DNA of 64,000 nt from Acidobacteriota bacterium (lineage in GTDB: Bacteria > Acidobacteriota > Terriglobia > Acidiferrales > UBA7541): the NCBI GenBank assembly GCA_013289715.1, contig JABCZJ010000002.1:186001-250000 (forward strand), written 5' to 3'. Within the stretch, counting starts at the first letter, position 1. Each line of letters opens with the position of its first letter. The position numbers and the translations under genes are program-made. The notes under the pieces are model-generated. The model had not been told where the DNA came from and ran no database searches. It worked only from the letters and a program-made list of their open reading frames with translations. This document shows positions 34,590-43,709 of this stretch, one piece after another.

Positions 34590-35618
34590 TCAGTCGGAGC
34601 TGGAGTTGGCGTCTGCTTCTTTACCCATCAGGAGGCTGACTTCGCGGAGATTTTGGTAGATTTCGCGATAGGACTGGAAGAGCGAGGTTTCGTGGTAGGG
34701 GACGTCGTGCGAGCGGCAGTAGTTGCGCACGATGGTCTGGACTTGGCGGAGTTTATTGGCGGGCATGGTGGGAAAAAGGTGGTGCTCGATCTGGCAGGTG
34801 AGGCCGCCGGTGCAGAAATCAATTCCGGGGTGATTTTTAATGTTGCGGCTGGTGAGGACTTGTTCGCGGAGGAAATTGATCGCGGTGCGGCCTTGCTGCA
34901 AAGGCATGCCTTGATGATTGGGCGCGAAAATCAGCGTGAGATACAGGCCCAGGAAGGCTTGATGGGCGATGACGAAAAGAATGGCGTGGGGGAAGCCGAG
35001 CAGGTAGGTGAGGAGGCCGAGATACCAGCAGGCGTGGAGAATGAGCAGACTCACTTCGAGGACGGGATGCGCGACTTTGTGGCGCTGGAGGAAGCGAATA
35101 CTGTCGTATTTCAGGACGAAGGCTTCGAGCATGGACAACGGGAAAAAAGAGAAGTGCTGGTATTTCACGGAGAGGCGCGCGAGGCCGTGTTTCGCGGCGG
35201 CCTGCTCCTTGGAGAATGCGAAGGGGATCAGGTCGAGGTCAGGATCGGCGGTAACGTGGTTCGGCGAGCAATGGTGGTGATTATGCTTGTCGAGCCACCA
35301 GCTGTAGCTGAAGCCGAGAAGCAGATTCGAGTGCAGCAGGCCCAGGAATTGATTGCCGGCAGGGCCGCTGAAAATTTCCTGATGGCCTGCGTCGTGAACG
35401 ATGAAACCGAGTTGCGTGAAGACGAAGGCGAGGAAAGCGGCGTTGCAAAGTTCGATCCAGGGATTATGAAATTCGGCGATCAGCACGAAGGCGCCGACGA
35501 ACATGGCGACATTGAGGAGAATCTTTCGGACGTAATATGCGGGCTGCTTCGCTAACAGGCCGCTGTGCCGCACCAGAGTTAATAGGTCGCGAAATTCGTC
35601 GCCTGCTGTTGAGCCCAT
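34590..35618 (-). CDS. Membrane fatty acid desaturase (342 aa)
   Basis: A di-iron membrane desaturase that introduces double bonds into acyl chains. Three histidine boxes are present: HDAGHQ (residues 75-80), HNHHH (112-116) and QIEHHLFP near 280, with the Q-x-x-H-H form typical of front-end and acyl-lipid desaturases. Four or more hydrophobic segments flank them. The start MGSTAGDEF at 35618 has AGGGGAAAC close upstream; an in-frame ATG eight codons earlier is less likely. No cytochrome b5 domain is fused. It probably adjusts membrane fluidity, and no regulator is adjacent. Confidence 0.93.
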   Translation of the reverse strand: MGSTAGDEFRDLLTLVRHSGLLAKQPAYYVRKILLNVAMFVGAFVLIAEFHNPWIELCNAAFLAFVFTQLGFIVHDAGHQEIFSGPAGNQFLGLLHSNLLLGFSYSWWLDKHNHHHCSPNHVTADPDLDLIPFAFSKEQAAAKHGLARLSVKYQHFSFFPLSMLEAFVLKYDSIRFLQRHKVAHPVLEVSLLILHACWYLGLLTYLLGFPHAILFVIAHQAFLGLYLTLIFAPNHQGMPLQQGRTAINFLREQVLTSRNIKNHPGIDFCTGGLTCQIEHHLFPTMPANKLRQVQTIVRNYCRSHDVPYHETSLFQSYREIYQNLREVSLLMGKEADANSSSD

Positions 35619-35922
35619 CGTTTCCCCTGAATGCCTGAACAACCGTTTAGATGTTCGGCAGGATTTTTTTGACAGTTAGTGCGGACCGAACGTAATGGCC
35701 GCAGCGGTGATACCCCGCCGACAAAAGCGCAGGCAGCAACTGGAAGGAGGACTCAATGATAACGAAATGCGGAGGATTGTCACTGGTTTATTATCGCGGG
35801 ATTTCGGGGCGGGGCGGACGGCGGTGCGCGGCGTTGACTCTGCTGGGTTGGCGATGTACTTTCAGCGCGTTGATTCGGCGGCGCGGGCTGATTTTGACGA
35901 GGCAGCGGGAGAGGAGGGCGGC

Positions 35923-36150
35923 ATGGTGAAATATATTGCGGTCGTGAGCTACTGGCTGGGCGTAGCGTGCTCGCTGGCGGCGGTGCTGGGTCGGATTTGC
36001 GACGCGTTAGGTATCGTCTTTGTGCGGATTCTGACGAAGGGCAATTGGATCGACGTGCGCAGCTTTTTGGATGCGGGGCTTTTGTTCTTGTTTATCGCCA
36101 TCGCGTCGGCGAACTTCGAGTGGCTCCAGTCGCGGCAGCGGGGATCGTGA
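35923..36150 (+). CDS. Small membrane protein (75 aa)
   Basis: ATG 35923 has GAGGAGGG six to eight bases upstream and gives MVKYIAVVSYWLGVACSLAA with a first membrane helix, a polar turn with KGNWIDVRS, then a second helix (FLDAGLLFLFIAIASANFEW). A two-helix hairpin with short ends. Function unknown. The frame remains open upstream to 35695, but that part is hydrophilic and Arg-rich and lacks a ribosome binding site. Confidence 0.65.
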   Translation: MVKYIAVVSYWLGVACSLAAVLGRICDALGIVFVRILTKGNWIDVRSFLDAGLLFLFIAIASANFEWLQSRQRGS

Positions 36151-36167
36151 GCTGCGGCGTTTCGCGC

Positions 36168-36422
36168 CTATTCCGCGGGCTGCTTGAGCTTCAGGCGCGA
36201 TTTATTTTCGTCGAGGAAGGTGCGGAGATCGTCGGCGACTCCCAGCAGGCGATTCCATTGTTCGTAATATAGAGTGACTGGGAAACGGCCGAGGCCGTAC
36301 ACGCTGACGCCGCCTTTTTCTCCTACGCGAAATTCCAGAGCGCCGCTGCGTTTGGGGCCGGCTGCTTTCTTTTCCAGTTCGGCGATGCGCGCGAGCAATT
36401 CTTCTTTGGTTGGTTCGGTCAT
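36168..36422 (-). CDS. Small conserved hypothetical protein (84 aa)
   Basis: Starts with a short helix (TKEELLARIAELEKKAAG), then a beta-rich middle (GALEFRVGEKGGVSVYGLGR) and a helical end (WNRLLGVADDLRTFLDEN). The clean alternation of structure and its codon pattern support a real gene. I recall similar small proteins in soil bacteria without any assigned function. It is convergent with the 75-aa membrane protein gene. Confidence 0.7.
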   Translation of the reverse strand: MTEPTKEELLARIAELEKKAAGPKRSGALEFRVGEKGGVSVYGLGRFPVTLYYEQWNRLLGVADDLRTFLDENKSRLKLKQPAE

Positions 36423-36500
36423 GGTTGGTGCCCCCAGTTAGTTTGGCGTCACGCGATTTTACCATCGAACGACTTTACAGCGGAGGCGCACGTTGCCGGC

Positions 36501-38270
36501 TCAATAGCCAACGGGTTTGCCGCTGTTGCGGCCGTCGCTGGCGCCCAGGCGATCGTTGGTTTGCGGGTCTATGGCGATGCACTCGGCGTCACTCCAGTAG
36601 GGCGACAGGGTTGTGCCGTCGTGTTGCCCGACGACGATCTTGAATCCCATCTTTTCTAATGCGTGGATCGTGTCCGGAGAAAACCACGATTCCACGAAGA
36701 GCACATCGGGCATCCATTGTTGATGGAAGCGGGGGGCATCAATCGCTTCTTGGATATTCATGCCGTAATCGACTACGCCCATGATGGCTAGCGCTACCGT
36801 GGTGATAATGCGCGAAGAGCCGGGCGAGCCCAGGACCAGAAAAAGTTTGCCGTCTTTCAGGACGATGGTCGGCGTCATGGAAGAGAGCGGGCGTTTGCCG
36901 GGGCCGATGGAATTGGCGGCGCCTTGGATTAGGCCGTCCCCGTTTGGAGCGCCGGGCTTCGCGGAGAAATCATCCATTTCGTCATTGAGGAGGAAGCCGA
37001 GGCCTTCGGCGGTTACGCGGGAGCCGAACCAGTCATTAATAGTTGTGGTGACGGCTACGGCGTTGCCGTCTGCATCTACGAGGGAGTAATGCGTGGTGTG
37101 TGTGGATTCGCGCGTTGACTCAGATCGCGCTTGGTTCGTTTGCTGCGGGCCTACTGGCGCGAGGGTATTGAAAATTGCGGGGCGCTCGAGATCTTTGCTG
37201 GCAGTGGCGTGATTGGGATCGATGGTGGCGCGCCAGGCTTCGGCGTACTTTTTGTCGGTGAGCTGGGCGATTGGGAGCTTGGAGAAATCGGGATCGCCTA
37301 AGAATTCAGCGCGGTCGAAAAATGAGCGGCGGAAGGCTTCGGCGGTGAGATGTAAGGATTCGGCGGAGCGGCTGCCGGCTTTGGCGAGATCGTAGCCTTC
37401 GAGGATGTTGAGGGATTCGATTAGCACTGTGCCGCCGGACGATGGCGGTGGCGCGCTGATTACTTCATAGCCGCGATAGGTGCCGCGCACCGGCTCGCGT
37501 TCTTTCACCTGATAGTGAGCTAGATCTTCGACCGTGATGAGTCCCCCGCCCTTCTGGATTGCGGCCGCGAGTTCGTGGGCCATGGCGCCACGGTAGAAAT
37601 CATCGGGATTCTTGGCGATGCGTTCGAGCGTGCGAGCTAGGTCCGGCTGGCGGAAGATTTCGTATTGTTTGTAGAAATTGCCGTTGCGTTGGAAGATGCG
37701 GCGGGATTCGGGGTAATCGGCGAGGTGCGAGTCCTCGCGGAGATCGCGTGCTTCTTGCCATTGGAGTGCGAACCCTTCGCGGGCCAGGCGGATCGCGGGA
37801 GCCATTAGCTGAGGGAGCGTGAGCTTGCCGTACTCCTTTGCGGCGTAGACCAGGCCCGCGACCGAGCCGGGGACGCCGATCGCTTTGTAGCCGTATTCGC
37901 TGGCGCCCGGGATCACGTTGCCTTGCGCGTCGAGATACATTGCAGCGGTGACGGCAGCTGGAGCTTCTTCGCGGAAATCTATGAAATGAGTCTTGCCGTC
38001 GGCCATGCGGATGAGCATGAAGCCGCCACCGCCGAGATTGCCTGCTTGAGGGTAGACGACCGCTAGTGCAAAGCCGGTGGCCACCGCGGCGTCTATCGCG
38101 TTGCCGCCTTGGCGCATGATTTCGACGCCGGCTTTCGATGCAAGTTCGTCAATGCTGACGACGATGGCGTGCGGGGCGTGGACCGGCTTTGAATCTGCGA
38201 GGAGCGCGGGCGGTGCGGCGAGCCCTGACGTCAGGAGCAGCGTGATGAGCAGCGCGCCTGGTCTTTGCAA
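36501..38270 (-). CDS. ggt: Gamma-glutamyltransferase (589 aa)
   Basis: A periplasmic N-terminal nucleophile hydrolase that cleaves gamma-glutamyl bonds of glutathione and related peptides and matures by self-cleavage. A signal peptide (LLITLLLTSGLAAPPALLAD) is followed by the large-subunit block GGNAIDAAVATGFALAVVYP and NLGGGGFMLI. The nucleophile is Thr392 in the THTTHYSLVD cleavage site; RPLSSMTPTIV and GSPGSSRIITTV make the active-site pocket. Full length for the family. Single gene, minus strand. Confidence 0.95.
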   Translation of the reverse strand: MQRPGALLITLLLTSGLAAPPALLADSKPVHAPHAIVVSIDELASKAGVEIMRQGGNAIDAAVATGFALAVVYPQAGNLGGGGFMLIRMADGKTHFIDFREEAPAAVTAAMYLDAQGNVIPGASEYGYKAIGVPGSVAGLVYAAKEYGKLTLPQLMAPAIRLAREGFALQWQEARDLREDSHLADYPESRRIFQRNGNFYKQYEIFRQPDLARTLERIAKNPDDFYRGAMAHELAAAIQKGGGLITVEDLAHYQVKEREPVRGTYRGYEVISAPPPSSGGTVLIESLNILEGYDLAKAGSRSAESLHLTAEAFRRSFFDRAEFLGDPDFSKLPIAQLTDKKYAEAWRATIDPNHATASKDLERPAIFNTLAPVGPQQTNQARSESTRESTHTTHYSLVDADGNAVAVTTTINDWFGSRVTAEGLGFLLNDEMDDFSAKPGAPNGDGLIQGAANSIGPGKRPLSSMTPTIVLKDGKLFLVLGSPGSSRIITTVALAIMGVVDYGMNIQEAIDAPRFHQQWMPDVLFVESWFSPDTIHALEKMGFKIVVGQHDGTTLSPYWSDAECIAIDPQTNDRLGASDGRNSGKPVGY

Positions 38271-38445
38271 ATAGCCCTCCTGAAGGTTTGCACGGGCTGG
38301 TGCTGGGAGCAGTCTCAGAAATTCATGCCGCGCGCATTATACATGCGGTGACGGCGGCCGCTACAGAGCTCCGTGCTAGTATGTGCAACGAAAATTTGGC
38401 GGCTTGCCCGCTTGGTTTATCACAAGGGTAAAAGGAGTGTTCCCG

Positions 38446-39540
38446 ATGACGGAGTCGGTCTTCGCGCGCGGCTTGGGAAGAAAAACGGCTTTCCTTTGCG
38501 TGGTGATGACGTTCGTGTGCTTCGGATGCGATGTGCCAGCGGCTTTGGGGCAGGAGCACGGCGAGCCGACGAAAGTGATCCTTGATACGGATCCTGGGAC
38601 CGACGATGCGCTGGCCATGCTGCTGGCATTTAATTCGCCGGAGCTGCACGTGGAGGCGATCACGGTGGTGGCGGGCAACATGACGGCTGATGCGGGCTTC
38701 GAAAACGCGCTGAAGATCGCCAGCTTGGCTGGTAGGTGCGATGTGCCGGTGGCGAAGGGCGCGATTCGTCCGTTGCTGCAGGAACTTAACACCGGGAAAT
38801 TCTGGAATGGGGCGAATGGGCTGGGCGGTGCGGAGCTGCCGCCTGCGAAATGCAAGGCCGGCGCCGCCTTTGCTCCTGACCTGATCATTGAGCTGGTGCA
38901 CAAGTATCCGCACCAGATCACGCTGATACCGGTGGGGCCGCTTACGAATATTGCGATTGCAGTGGCGAAGGATCCGGCGATTGTGCCGCTGGTGAAGGAG
39001 GTGGTGCTGATGGGCGGCGGGATTACCGGCGGGAATGTGACCGCGGTGGCCGAGTACAACATTCATAGCGATCCGGAGGCGGCTTCGATCGTCTTTAATG
39101 CTGGCTGGCCGATCACGATGGTGGGACTGGACGTGACGGAAATTACCTTGGTCACTGACGAAGATGTGGCGCGGCTGGAAAGCAAGCCGGGGCCGGAGAC
39201 TACGTTTGCGGCGGCGGTGGCGCGATTTCAGATCGGGACTTATCAGGGTACCGGGATCTTTCACGGTGGCGCGGTGCATGATGCGATGGCCGTGGGACAG
39301 GTGATTGATCGCACGATTTTGAAGACACAGGATATGCGCGTGGACATTGAAACGGACGGGAAATTTACGCGCGGCATGACGGTGGCGAATCGAAAGAACG
39401 CGATTGAGCGCAATGTGCCGGAAGGGGACCATTTGCAGTCAATGGGGTTGGAAGCGGTCGAGCCGAATGTGCATGTGGCGGTGGGGGCGGATTCGCGAAA
39501 GTTTGTGGACATGTTGATCGGGAGAATTAGTGGAAAGTGA
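38446..39540 (+). CDS. Secreted inosine/uridine-preferring nucleoside hydrolase (364 aa)
   Basis: Hydrolyses nucleosides to base and ribose. The hallmark calcium-binding motif VILDTDPGTDDALAM follows a signal-like N-terminus (AFLCVVMTFVCFGCDVPAAL), so it is exported and perhaps lipid-anchored at Cys (VCFGC). Further family blocks: ITVVAGNMTADAGFENALKI, LIPVGPLTNIAIAV, VVLMGGGITGGNVTAVAEYN with the Asn and His of the active site, and FHGGAVHDAMAV. AAAGGAG lies eight bases before ATG 38446. An exported form suggests nucleoside scavenging outside the cytoplasm. Confidence 0.93.
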   Translation: MTESVFARGLGRKTAFLCVVMTFVCFGCDVPAALGQEHGEPTKVILDTDPGTDDALAMLLAFNSPELHVEAITVVAGNMTADAGFENALKIASLAGRCDVPVAKGAIRPLLQELNTGKFWNGANGLGGAELPPAKCKAGAAFAPDLIIELVHKYPHQITLIPVGPLTNIAIAVAKDPAIVPLVKEVVLMGGGITGGNVTAVAEYNIHSDPEAASIVFNAGWPITMVGLDVTEITLVTDEDVARLESKPGPETTFAAAVARFQIGTYQGTGIFHGGAVHDAMAVGQVIDRTILKTQDMRVDIETDGKFTRGMTVANRKNAIERNVPEGDHLQSMGLEAVEPNVHVAVGADSRKFVDMLIGRISGK

Positions 39541-39604
39541 GTGGGGGCGAGTGGAGTTGTGGAATGCGCAATCGTGGCGGTATAGTCTTCGTCAGAGGGC
39601 TGCG

Positions 39605-39811
39605 ATGACTACCGCGAACGAAGTTGACGAGAAAAATCCGACGCCGTACGTTTTCGTTAGCGGCGATGCGGAGCAGGAGCATCAGGACGAGATCAATCGC
39701 TTTGCGAGCAAGGGTTACCGGGTGATCGGGATGAGCCAGAATTCCGCGTCGGTGTCTTATGGTAAATCCGTCGTGGTGCTGATGGGATTCGGCAGTTACG
39801 CGCCGCACTAG
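39605..39811 (+). CDS. Small hypothetical protein (68 aa)
   Basis: MTTANEVDEKNPTPYVFVSG continues as a helix (EQEHQDEINRFASKGYRVI) and two strands (SVSYGKSVVVLMGFG). It reads like a small alpha/beta domain, similar in form to DUF4177-type proteins. It lies 31 bases before the DUF5996 gene and 64 after the nucleoside hydrolase, so a transcript could be shared. Confidence 0.6.
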   Translation: MTTANEVDEKNPTPYVFVSGDAEQEHQDEINRFASKGYRVIGMSQNSASVSYGKSVVVLMGFGSYAPH

Positions 39812-39842
39812 GGTGCCGAATGGCGGACTTCGCGGAGGAACG

Positions 39843-40763
39843 ATGAGCGCAACGATGGCGCGCGACACGCAGGAGGGTTGGCCGGAGCTGCCACTGGCGG
39901 CCTGGCAGGAAACGTATGCGACGCTGCACATGTGGTCGCAGATTGTAGGCAAAGTGCGGCTCGCGCTAAGCCCGCGGATTAATCAGTGGTGGGAAGTGCC
40001 GCTCTATGTGAGCGCGAACGGCCTGACTACCTCTGCGATTCCCTACCCCGACGGGATCTTCGAGGTCGAATTCGATTTTCTTCATCACCGATTGACGATC
40101 AAGACCAATCACAGCACGGCAGCGACGCTGGGGCTCAGGCCTCGTTCGGTAGCGGATTTCTACCAGGACTTTATGGCGGCCCTGGCGTCTTTGGGAATTG
40201 CGGTGAAAATCTGGCGCATGCCGGTGGAGATTCCGAACCCGATCCCATTTGACGAGGATACGCAGCACGCTGCTTACGATGCGGAGTATGCGAATCGGTT
40301 TTGGCGGATTCTGACAACCAGCGAAAAAGTGTTCCAGGAATTTCGCGCGCGGTTCATTGGGAAGGCGAGCCCGGTGCATTTTTTCTGGGGGAGCTTTGAT
40401 CTGGCGGCGACGAGATTTTCGGGACGGCGCGCGCCGGAGCGTCCTGGAGCGGATGCGGTGACGCGAGAAGCGTATTCGCACGAGGTGAGCAGCGCGGGAT
40501 TCTGGCCGGGAGGCGGCGAGATTAAGGGTGCGGCGTTTTATGCGTATGCGGCGCCGGAGCCGGCGGGTTTCGGGGAGGCGCCGGTGCGGCCTGCGCAGGC
40601 TTTTTATCATCCGCAGCTGAAAGAGTTTTTGTTGATGTATGACGATGTGCGGATGGCCGCTTCGCCACGGGAGACTTTGCTGGAGTTCTTGCAGAGCACT
40701 TACGAAGCAGCGGCGGACCTTGCGCACTGGGACCGCAAGGAACTGGAGAGAGCGGCTGGGTAG
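39843..40763 (+). CDS. DUF5996 family protein (306 aa)
   Basis: GCGGAGGAACG immediately precedes ATG 39843. The family pattern is strong: WPELPLAAWQETYATLHMWS, INQWWEVPLYVSANGLTTSA, FDFLHHRLTI, then the long middle SPVHFFWGSFDLAATRFSGR and SAGFWPGG, and EFLLMYDDVRM near the end. Soluble, with many aromatic residues. The function is unknown; some relatives occur next to redox genes, but none is here. Confidence 0.88.
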   Translation: MSATMARDTQEGWPELPLAAWQETYATLHMWSQIVGKVRLALSPRINQWWEVPLYVSANGLTTSAIPYPDGIFEVEFDFLHHRLTIKTNHSTAATLGLRPRSVADFYQDFMAALASLGIAVKIWRMPVEIPNPIPFDEDTQHAAYDAEYANRFWRILTTSEKVFQEFRARFIGKASPVHFFWGSFDLAATRFSGRRAPERPGADAVTREAYSHEVSSAGFWPGGGEIKGAAFYAYAAPEPAGFGEAPVRPAQAFYHPQLKEFLLMYDDVRMAASPRETLLEFLQSTYEAAADLAHWDRKELERAAG

Positions 40764-41286
40764 AGGCTCTGTTCTCGCGATCATTGCGGCGAGGCACCGG
40801 CCACGGCGTGTCGCACCTCCCTTCGCCCCTGTCGCACGTACGTGCGAGGCTTGCGTCGCACCTACGGCGCTCGATCGCGCTGCGAATTTCGATTCCTTCT
40901 AGCACGCAGAGAAAAAGCAGATCCCTGCGCCGCTTCGCGGCTTCGGGATGACAACCACAGTCTGTTTTCCGCAGGCGTAGCGCTGCGCAGAACGATCATT
41001 GGTTCAACTCACGCACCAATTCCACAATGCTAGATCCATCGCATAGCGCGACTCGCGCATGGCTTGTAGCACATGGCGTGTCGCGAATGTTGGGTGCGCG
41101 GTCTGAATCTTAGACGCGCGAAATGTCAGAAAGAAATCCTGCGTTTAGAAACGTTCTGGAAATTTCGTTTTGGATTCCACGCTAACACGAGCGGTGCCAG
41201 GCGCGTCTAAGCGGCGTGGAGACAAATGTGACTTGGCAATCTAACTTTGCTGTGGCGCACGATCCGACGCGCGGGATCTTGAGCAC
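40764..41286. other. Long upstream region of the secretin gene
   Basis: No gene is supported. It contains CGCACGTACGTGCG, a 14-base palindrome near 40836, and a perfect 11-bp inverted repeat (CTTAGACGCGC at 41109-41119 with GCGCGTCTAAG at 41201-41211). The second lies within 180 bases of the secretin start and could be a regulatory loop. Confidence 0.4.
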
Positions 41287-43626
41287 ATGCTGAGTTCTCA
41301 TCGTCGATGCGGCGCGCGTTTGGCAACGCTCGTCGTCGTGACGAGTTTTCTTTGCGCATGCCACGAGAAGAATTCGGAATTTGCGGCCGGACGCAAGGCC
41401 GAGGCTATGCAGGATTACGACACGGCGCTGGTGCACTACCATCGCGCGGCGCTGGCGAACCCCTCCGACGCGGAGTACAAACTGCGCGAAATGCACATGC
41501 GTTATGTGGCGGGATCTTTCCATCTCGAGCAAGGGCGAAAAGCGGCGCAGAAGGGCGATCTGCAGCTGGCGCTATCGGAATTCGAGAAGGCTGAGGCGAT
41601 TGATCCTGCGAATGAGGCAGCGGAACAGCAGGCCAAGAGCACGGCTGAATTGCTGACGGCGGTTAACAACGTTTCGAATGAGAAGCCCGATGATTCTTCG
41701 CCGGACGAAAAGGAGATGTTGGCCGGGCCGCCGAATCTGAAGCCGCTCTCACTGGAACCGCTCAATCTGAAGATGACCAACGATTCGCGCGTGGTGTTTG
41801 AAACGATCGCGAAGCTTGCGGGGCTGAGCGTGATTTTCGACCCGGATTATGTGTCGCACCGCGTGACGGTGGATTTACCGGGAGTGACGCTGGAGCAGGG
41901 GTTGGACGCGGTGTCGTTCGAGAGCAAGGCCTTCTGGAAGCCATTAACGAGCAGCGTGATTGAGGTGGCGCCGGACAATCCGCAGAAGCGGAAGGATATT
42001 GAAGATGAGGTGGTGGGAACATTTTATATTTCGAATTCGCTGACGCCGCAGGATCTGACGGAGATTGTGAACGGATTGCGGCAATTGCTGGACCTGCACC
42101 GTTTGCAGCAGGTGAACGCGCAGAACGCGATTGTGATTCGGGATACGCCGGACAAATTGGACCTGGCGGGGAAGATTATCCGCGACATTGACAAGGCGAA
42201 GCCGGAAGTGCTGCTGCACGTGCAGGTGCTGTCCGCCGATCGGGATCGCATGCGGCAGCTGGGGATTTTGCCGGGGCAGACTGTGGCGTTAGCATTTAAT
42301 CCGCGATGCTCAGTACAGTCGGCGAGCAGTGATTGCAGTTCGTCGAGCAGCTCGAGCAGCTCCAGCAGTTCGCCGCTGCAGATCACTTTGAATAATTTGA
42401 AGCATTTGGCGAGCGCGGATTACAGCCTGACTTTGCCGGGGGCGTCAGCGGAAGCCATATTGACGGACAACAAGACGAAGATCATTCAGGACCCGGAGAT
42501 TCGGGTGACGGATGGCGAAAAGGCCATTTTGAAGATTGGGCAACGCGTGCCGGTGGCGACGGGAAGCACGCAGGCGGCGACAGGGGTCGCTGCTTCAGCG
42601 GCGCTTAGCTCGCTGGTGAACACGCAGTTTACGTACATTGATGTTGGTGTGAACATTGAGGCGCAGCCGCGGGTGCATCCCGATGGCGACGTGAGCATGA
42701 AACTGGTCGTGGAAGTTTCATCGGTGGCGAGCTTCCAGACGATCGGCGGGATTCAAGAGCCGGTGATCAGCCAGCGCAAGATTGAGCACGAGGTGCGGCT
42801 GAAAGATGGCGAAGTGAATATTCTGGGCGGGCTGATCCAGCGGACCGACAACGACAATTTGAATGGAATACCCGGGGCGGCAAGCGTACCGGGGCTGAAG
42901 TATTTGTTCTCGCAGGACAGCAAGGAAGGGATTGATGACGAGGTGCTGATTGTGCTGACGCCGCATATTTTGCGATTTCCGAGCATCACTGCGGAGAATT
43001 TGCGACGCCTGGCGGCGGGGACGGACTCGAATGTGCGGGTGTTGCGGCAGGCTGCGGGCAATGCGCGGAACAATAATCGACCGGACGGAACATCCGGGGC
43101 GAATCCGGACGCGCCCCATTCGGCGTCGCCGTTGGGAGCGCAACCTCTCGACGAACCTGCTGCGGTTGCCGCGGCGTATGCGGTCGGCCCGGCCACTATT
43201 GACGCGAGCGGTGCGGCCCAACTTCGGTTCAGTCCTGAGCGCGCGACGTTGCAGAGCGGCGATTCAGAAATTGTGGGCATTTCGGTCTCAGGTGTGAGCG
43301 ACCTGTTCTCGATTCCCTTGCTATTAAAGTACGACCCGGCGGTGATTCAGATTACCGAGGTGCGCGATGGCGGATTTCTTTCCGGCGGGACGCAAACCGT
43401 CGCAATAGTGCAACGCATGGACGCGCAGAAGGGCGAGGTGATGATTTCCTGCACGCGCGGACCGCACACGGCTGGAGTGAATGGCAGCGGAACAGTTTTG
43501 GGATTGGTGGTGAGGGCTGTGGGGTCGGGCGAGACGCGGATACAGATCGTAGAAGCACGGCCGCAGGATTCGCAGCAGCGGAGTATTCCGATGATGTCGG
43601 CAGAGGCAGTGATACGAGTGCAATGA
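41287..43626 (+). CDS. TPR-secretin-cohesin fusion lipoprotein (779 aa)
   Basis: An outer-membrane secretin of the GspD/PilQ superfamily with unusual extra parts. Order: lipoprotein signal with Cys25 (SFLCAC), TPR-like repeats (about 31-115), an STN-like domain (about 160-225: MTNDSRVVFETIAKLAGLSV), secretin N-domain (about 240-310), a run of 12 Ser at about 351-362, the secretin core (about 385-562, with VGVNIEAQPRVHPDGDVSMK, the hallmark VPGLKYLFS and EVLIVLTPHIL), a Pro/Asn-rich linker and a cohesin-like C-terminal domain (about 640-779: FSIPLLLKYDPAVIQITEVR). It probably forms a gated pore; the cohesin part may bind partners outside. No gspE, gspF or pil genes are adjacent. Confidence 0.88.
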   Translation: MLSSHRRCGARLATLVVVTSFLCACHEKNSEFAAGRKAEAMQDYDTALVHYHRAALANPSDAEYKLREMHMRYVAGSFHLEQGRKAAQKGDLQLALSEFEKAEAIDPANEAAEQQAKSTAELLTAVNNVSNEKPDDSSPDEKEMLAGPPNLKPLSLEPLNLKMTNDSRVVFETIAKLAGLSVIFDPDYVSHRVTVDLPGVTLEQGLDAVSFESKAFWKPLTSSVIEVAPDNPQKRKDIEDEVVGTFYISNSLTPQDLTEIVNGLRQLLDLHRLQQVNAQNAIVIRDTPDKLDLAGKIIRDIDKAKPEVLLHVQVLSADRDRMRQLGILPGQTVALAFNPRCSVQSASSDCSSSSSSSSSSSSPLQITLNNLKHLASADYSLTLPGASAEAILTDNKTKIIQDPEIRVTDGEKAILKIGQRVPVATGSTQAATGVAASAALSSLVNTQFTYIDVGVNIEAQPRVHPDGDVSMKLVVEVSSVASFQTIGGIQEPVISQRKIEHEVRLKDGEVNILGGLIQRTDNDNLNGIPGAASVPGLKYLFSQDSKEGIDDEVLIVLTPHILRFPSITAENLRRLAAGTDSNVRVLRQAAGNARNNNRPDGTSGANPDAPHSASPLGAQPLDEPAAVAAAYAVGPATIDASGAAQLRFSPERATLQSGDSEIVGISVSGVSDLFSIPLLLKYDPAVIQITEVRDGGFLSGGTQTVAIVQRMDAQKGEVMISCTRGPHTAGVNGSGTVLGLVVRAVGSGETRIQIVEARPQDSQQRSIPMMSAEAVIRVQ

Positions 43627-43640
43627 CGCGCAAAAAATGC

Positions 43641-43686
43641 AGGTGCCCCATCCGCCACGAACGCGAGACGGATGGGCGCTAGGTTT
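43641..43686 (+). repeat. Dispersed repeat family C, copy 5
   Basis: AGGTGCCCCATCCG and CGGATGGGCGC form an 8-bp core stem around an A/C-rich loop, followed by TAGGTTT. It lies between two convergent genes. Confidence 0.5.
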
Positions 43687-43709
43687 GTTGCGGTTCGGCT
43701 GATTGCGGG

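Noticed and set aside
38323..39432. 369-codon open frame on the minus strand
   Set aside because: Antisense shadow of the nucleoside hydrolase, whose motifs are unmistakable.
42340..42372. Ser-codon tract in the secretin considered as a frameshift hotspot
   Set aside because: The frame is intact on both sides; it is kept only as a possible length-variable tract.
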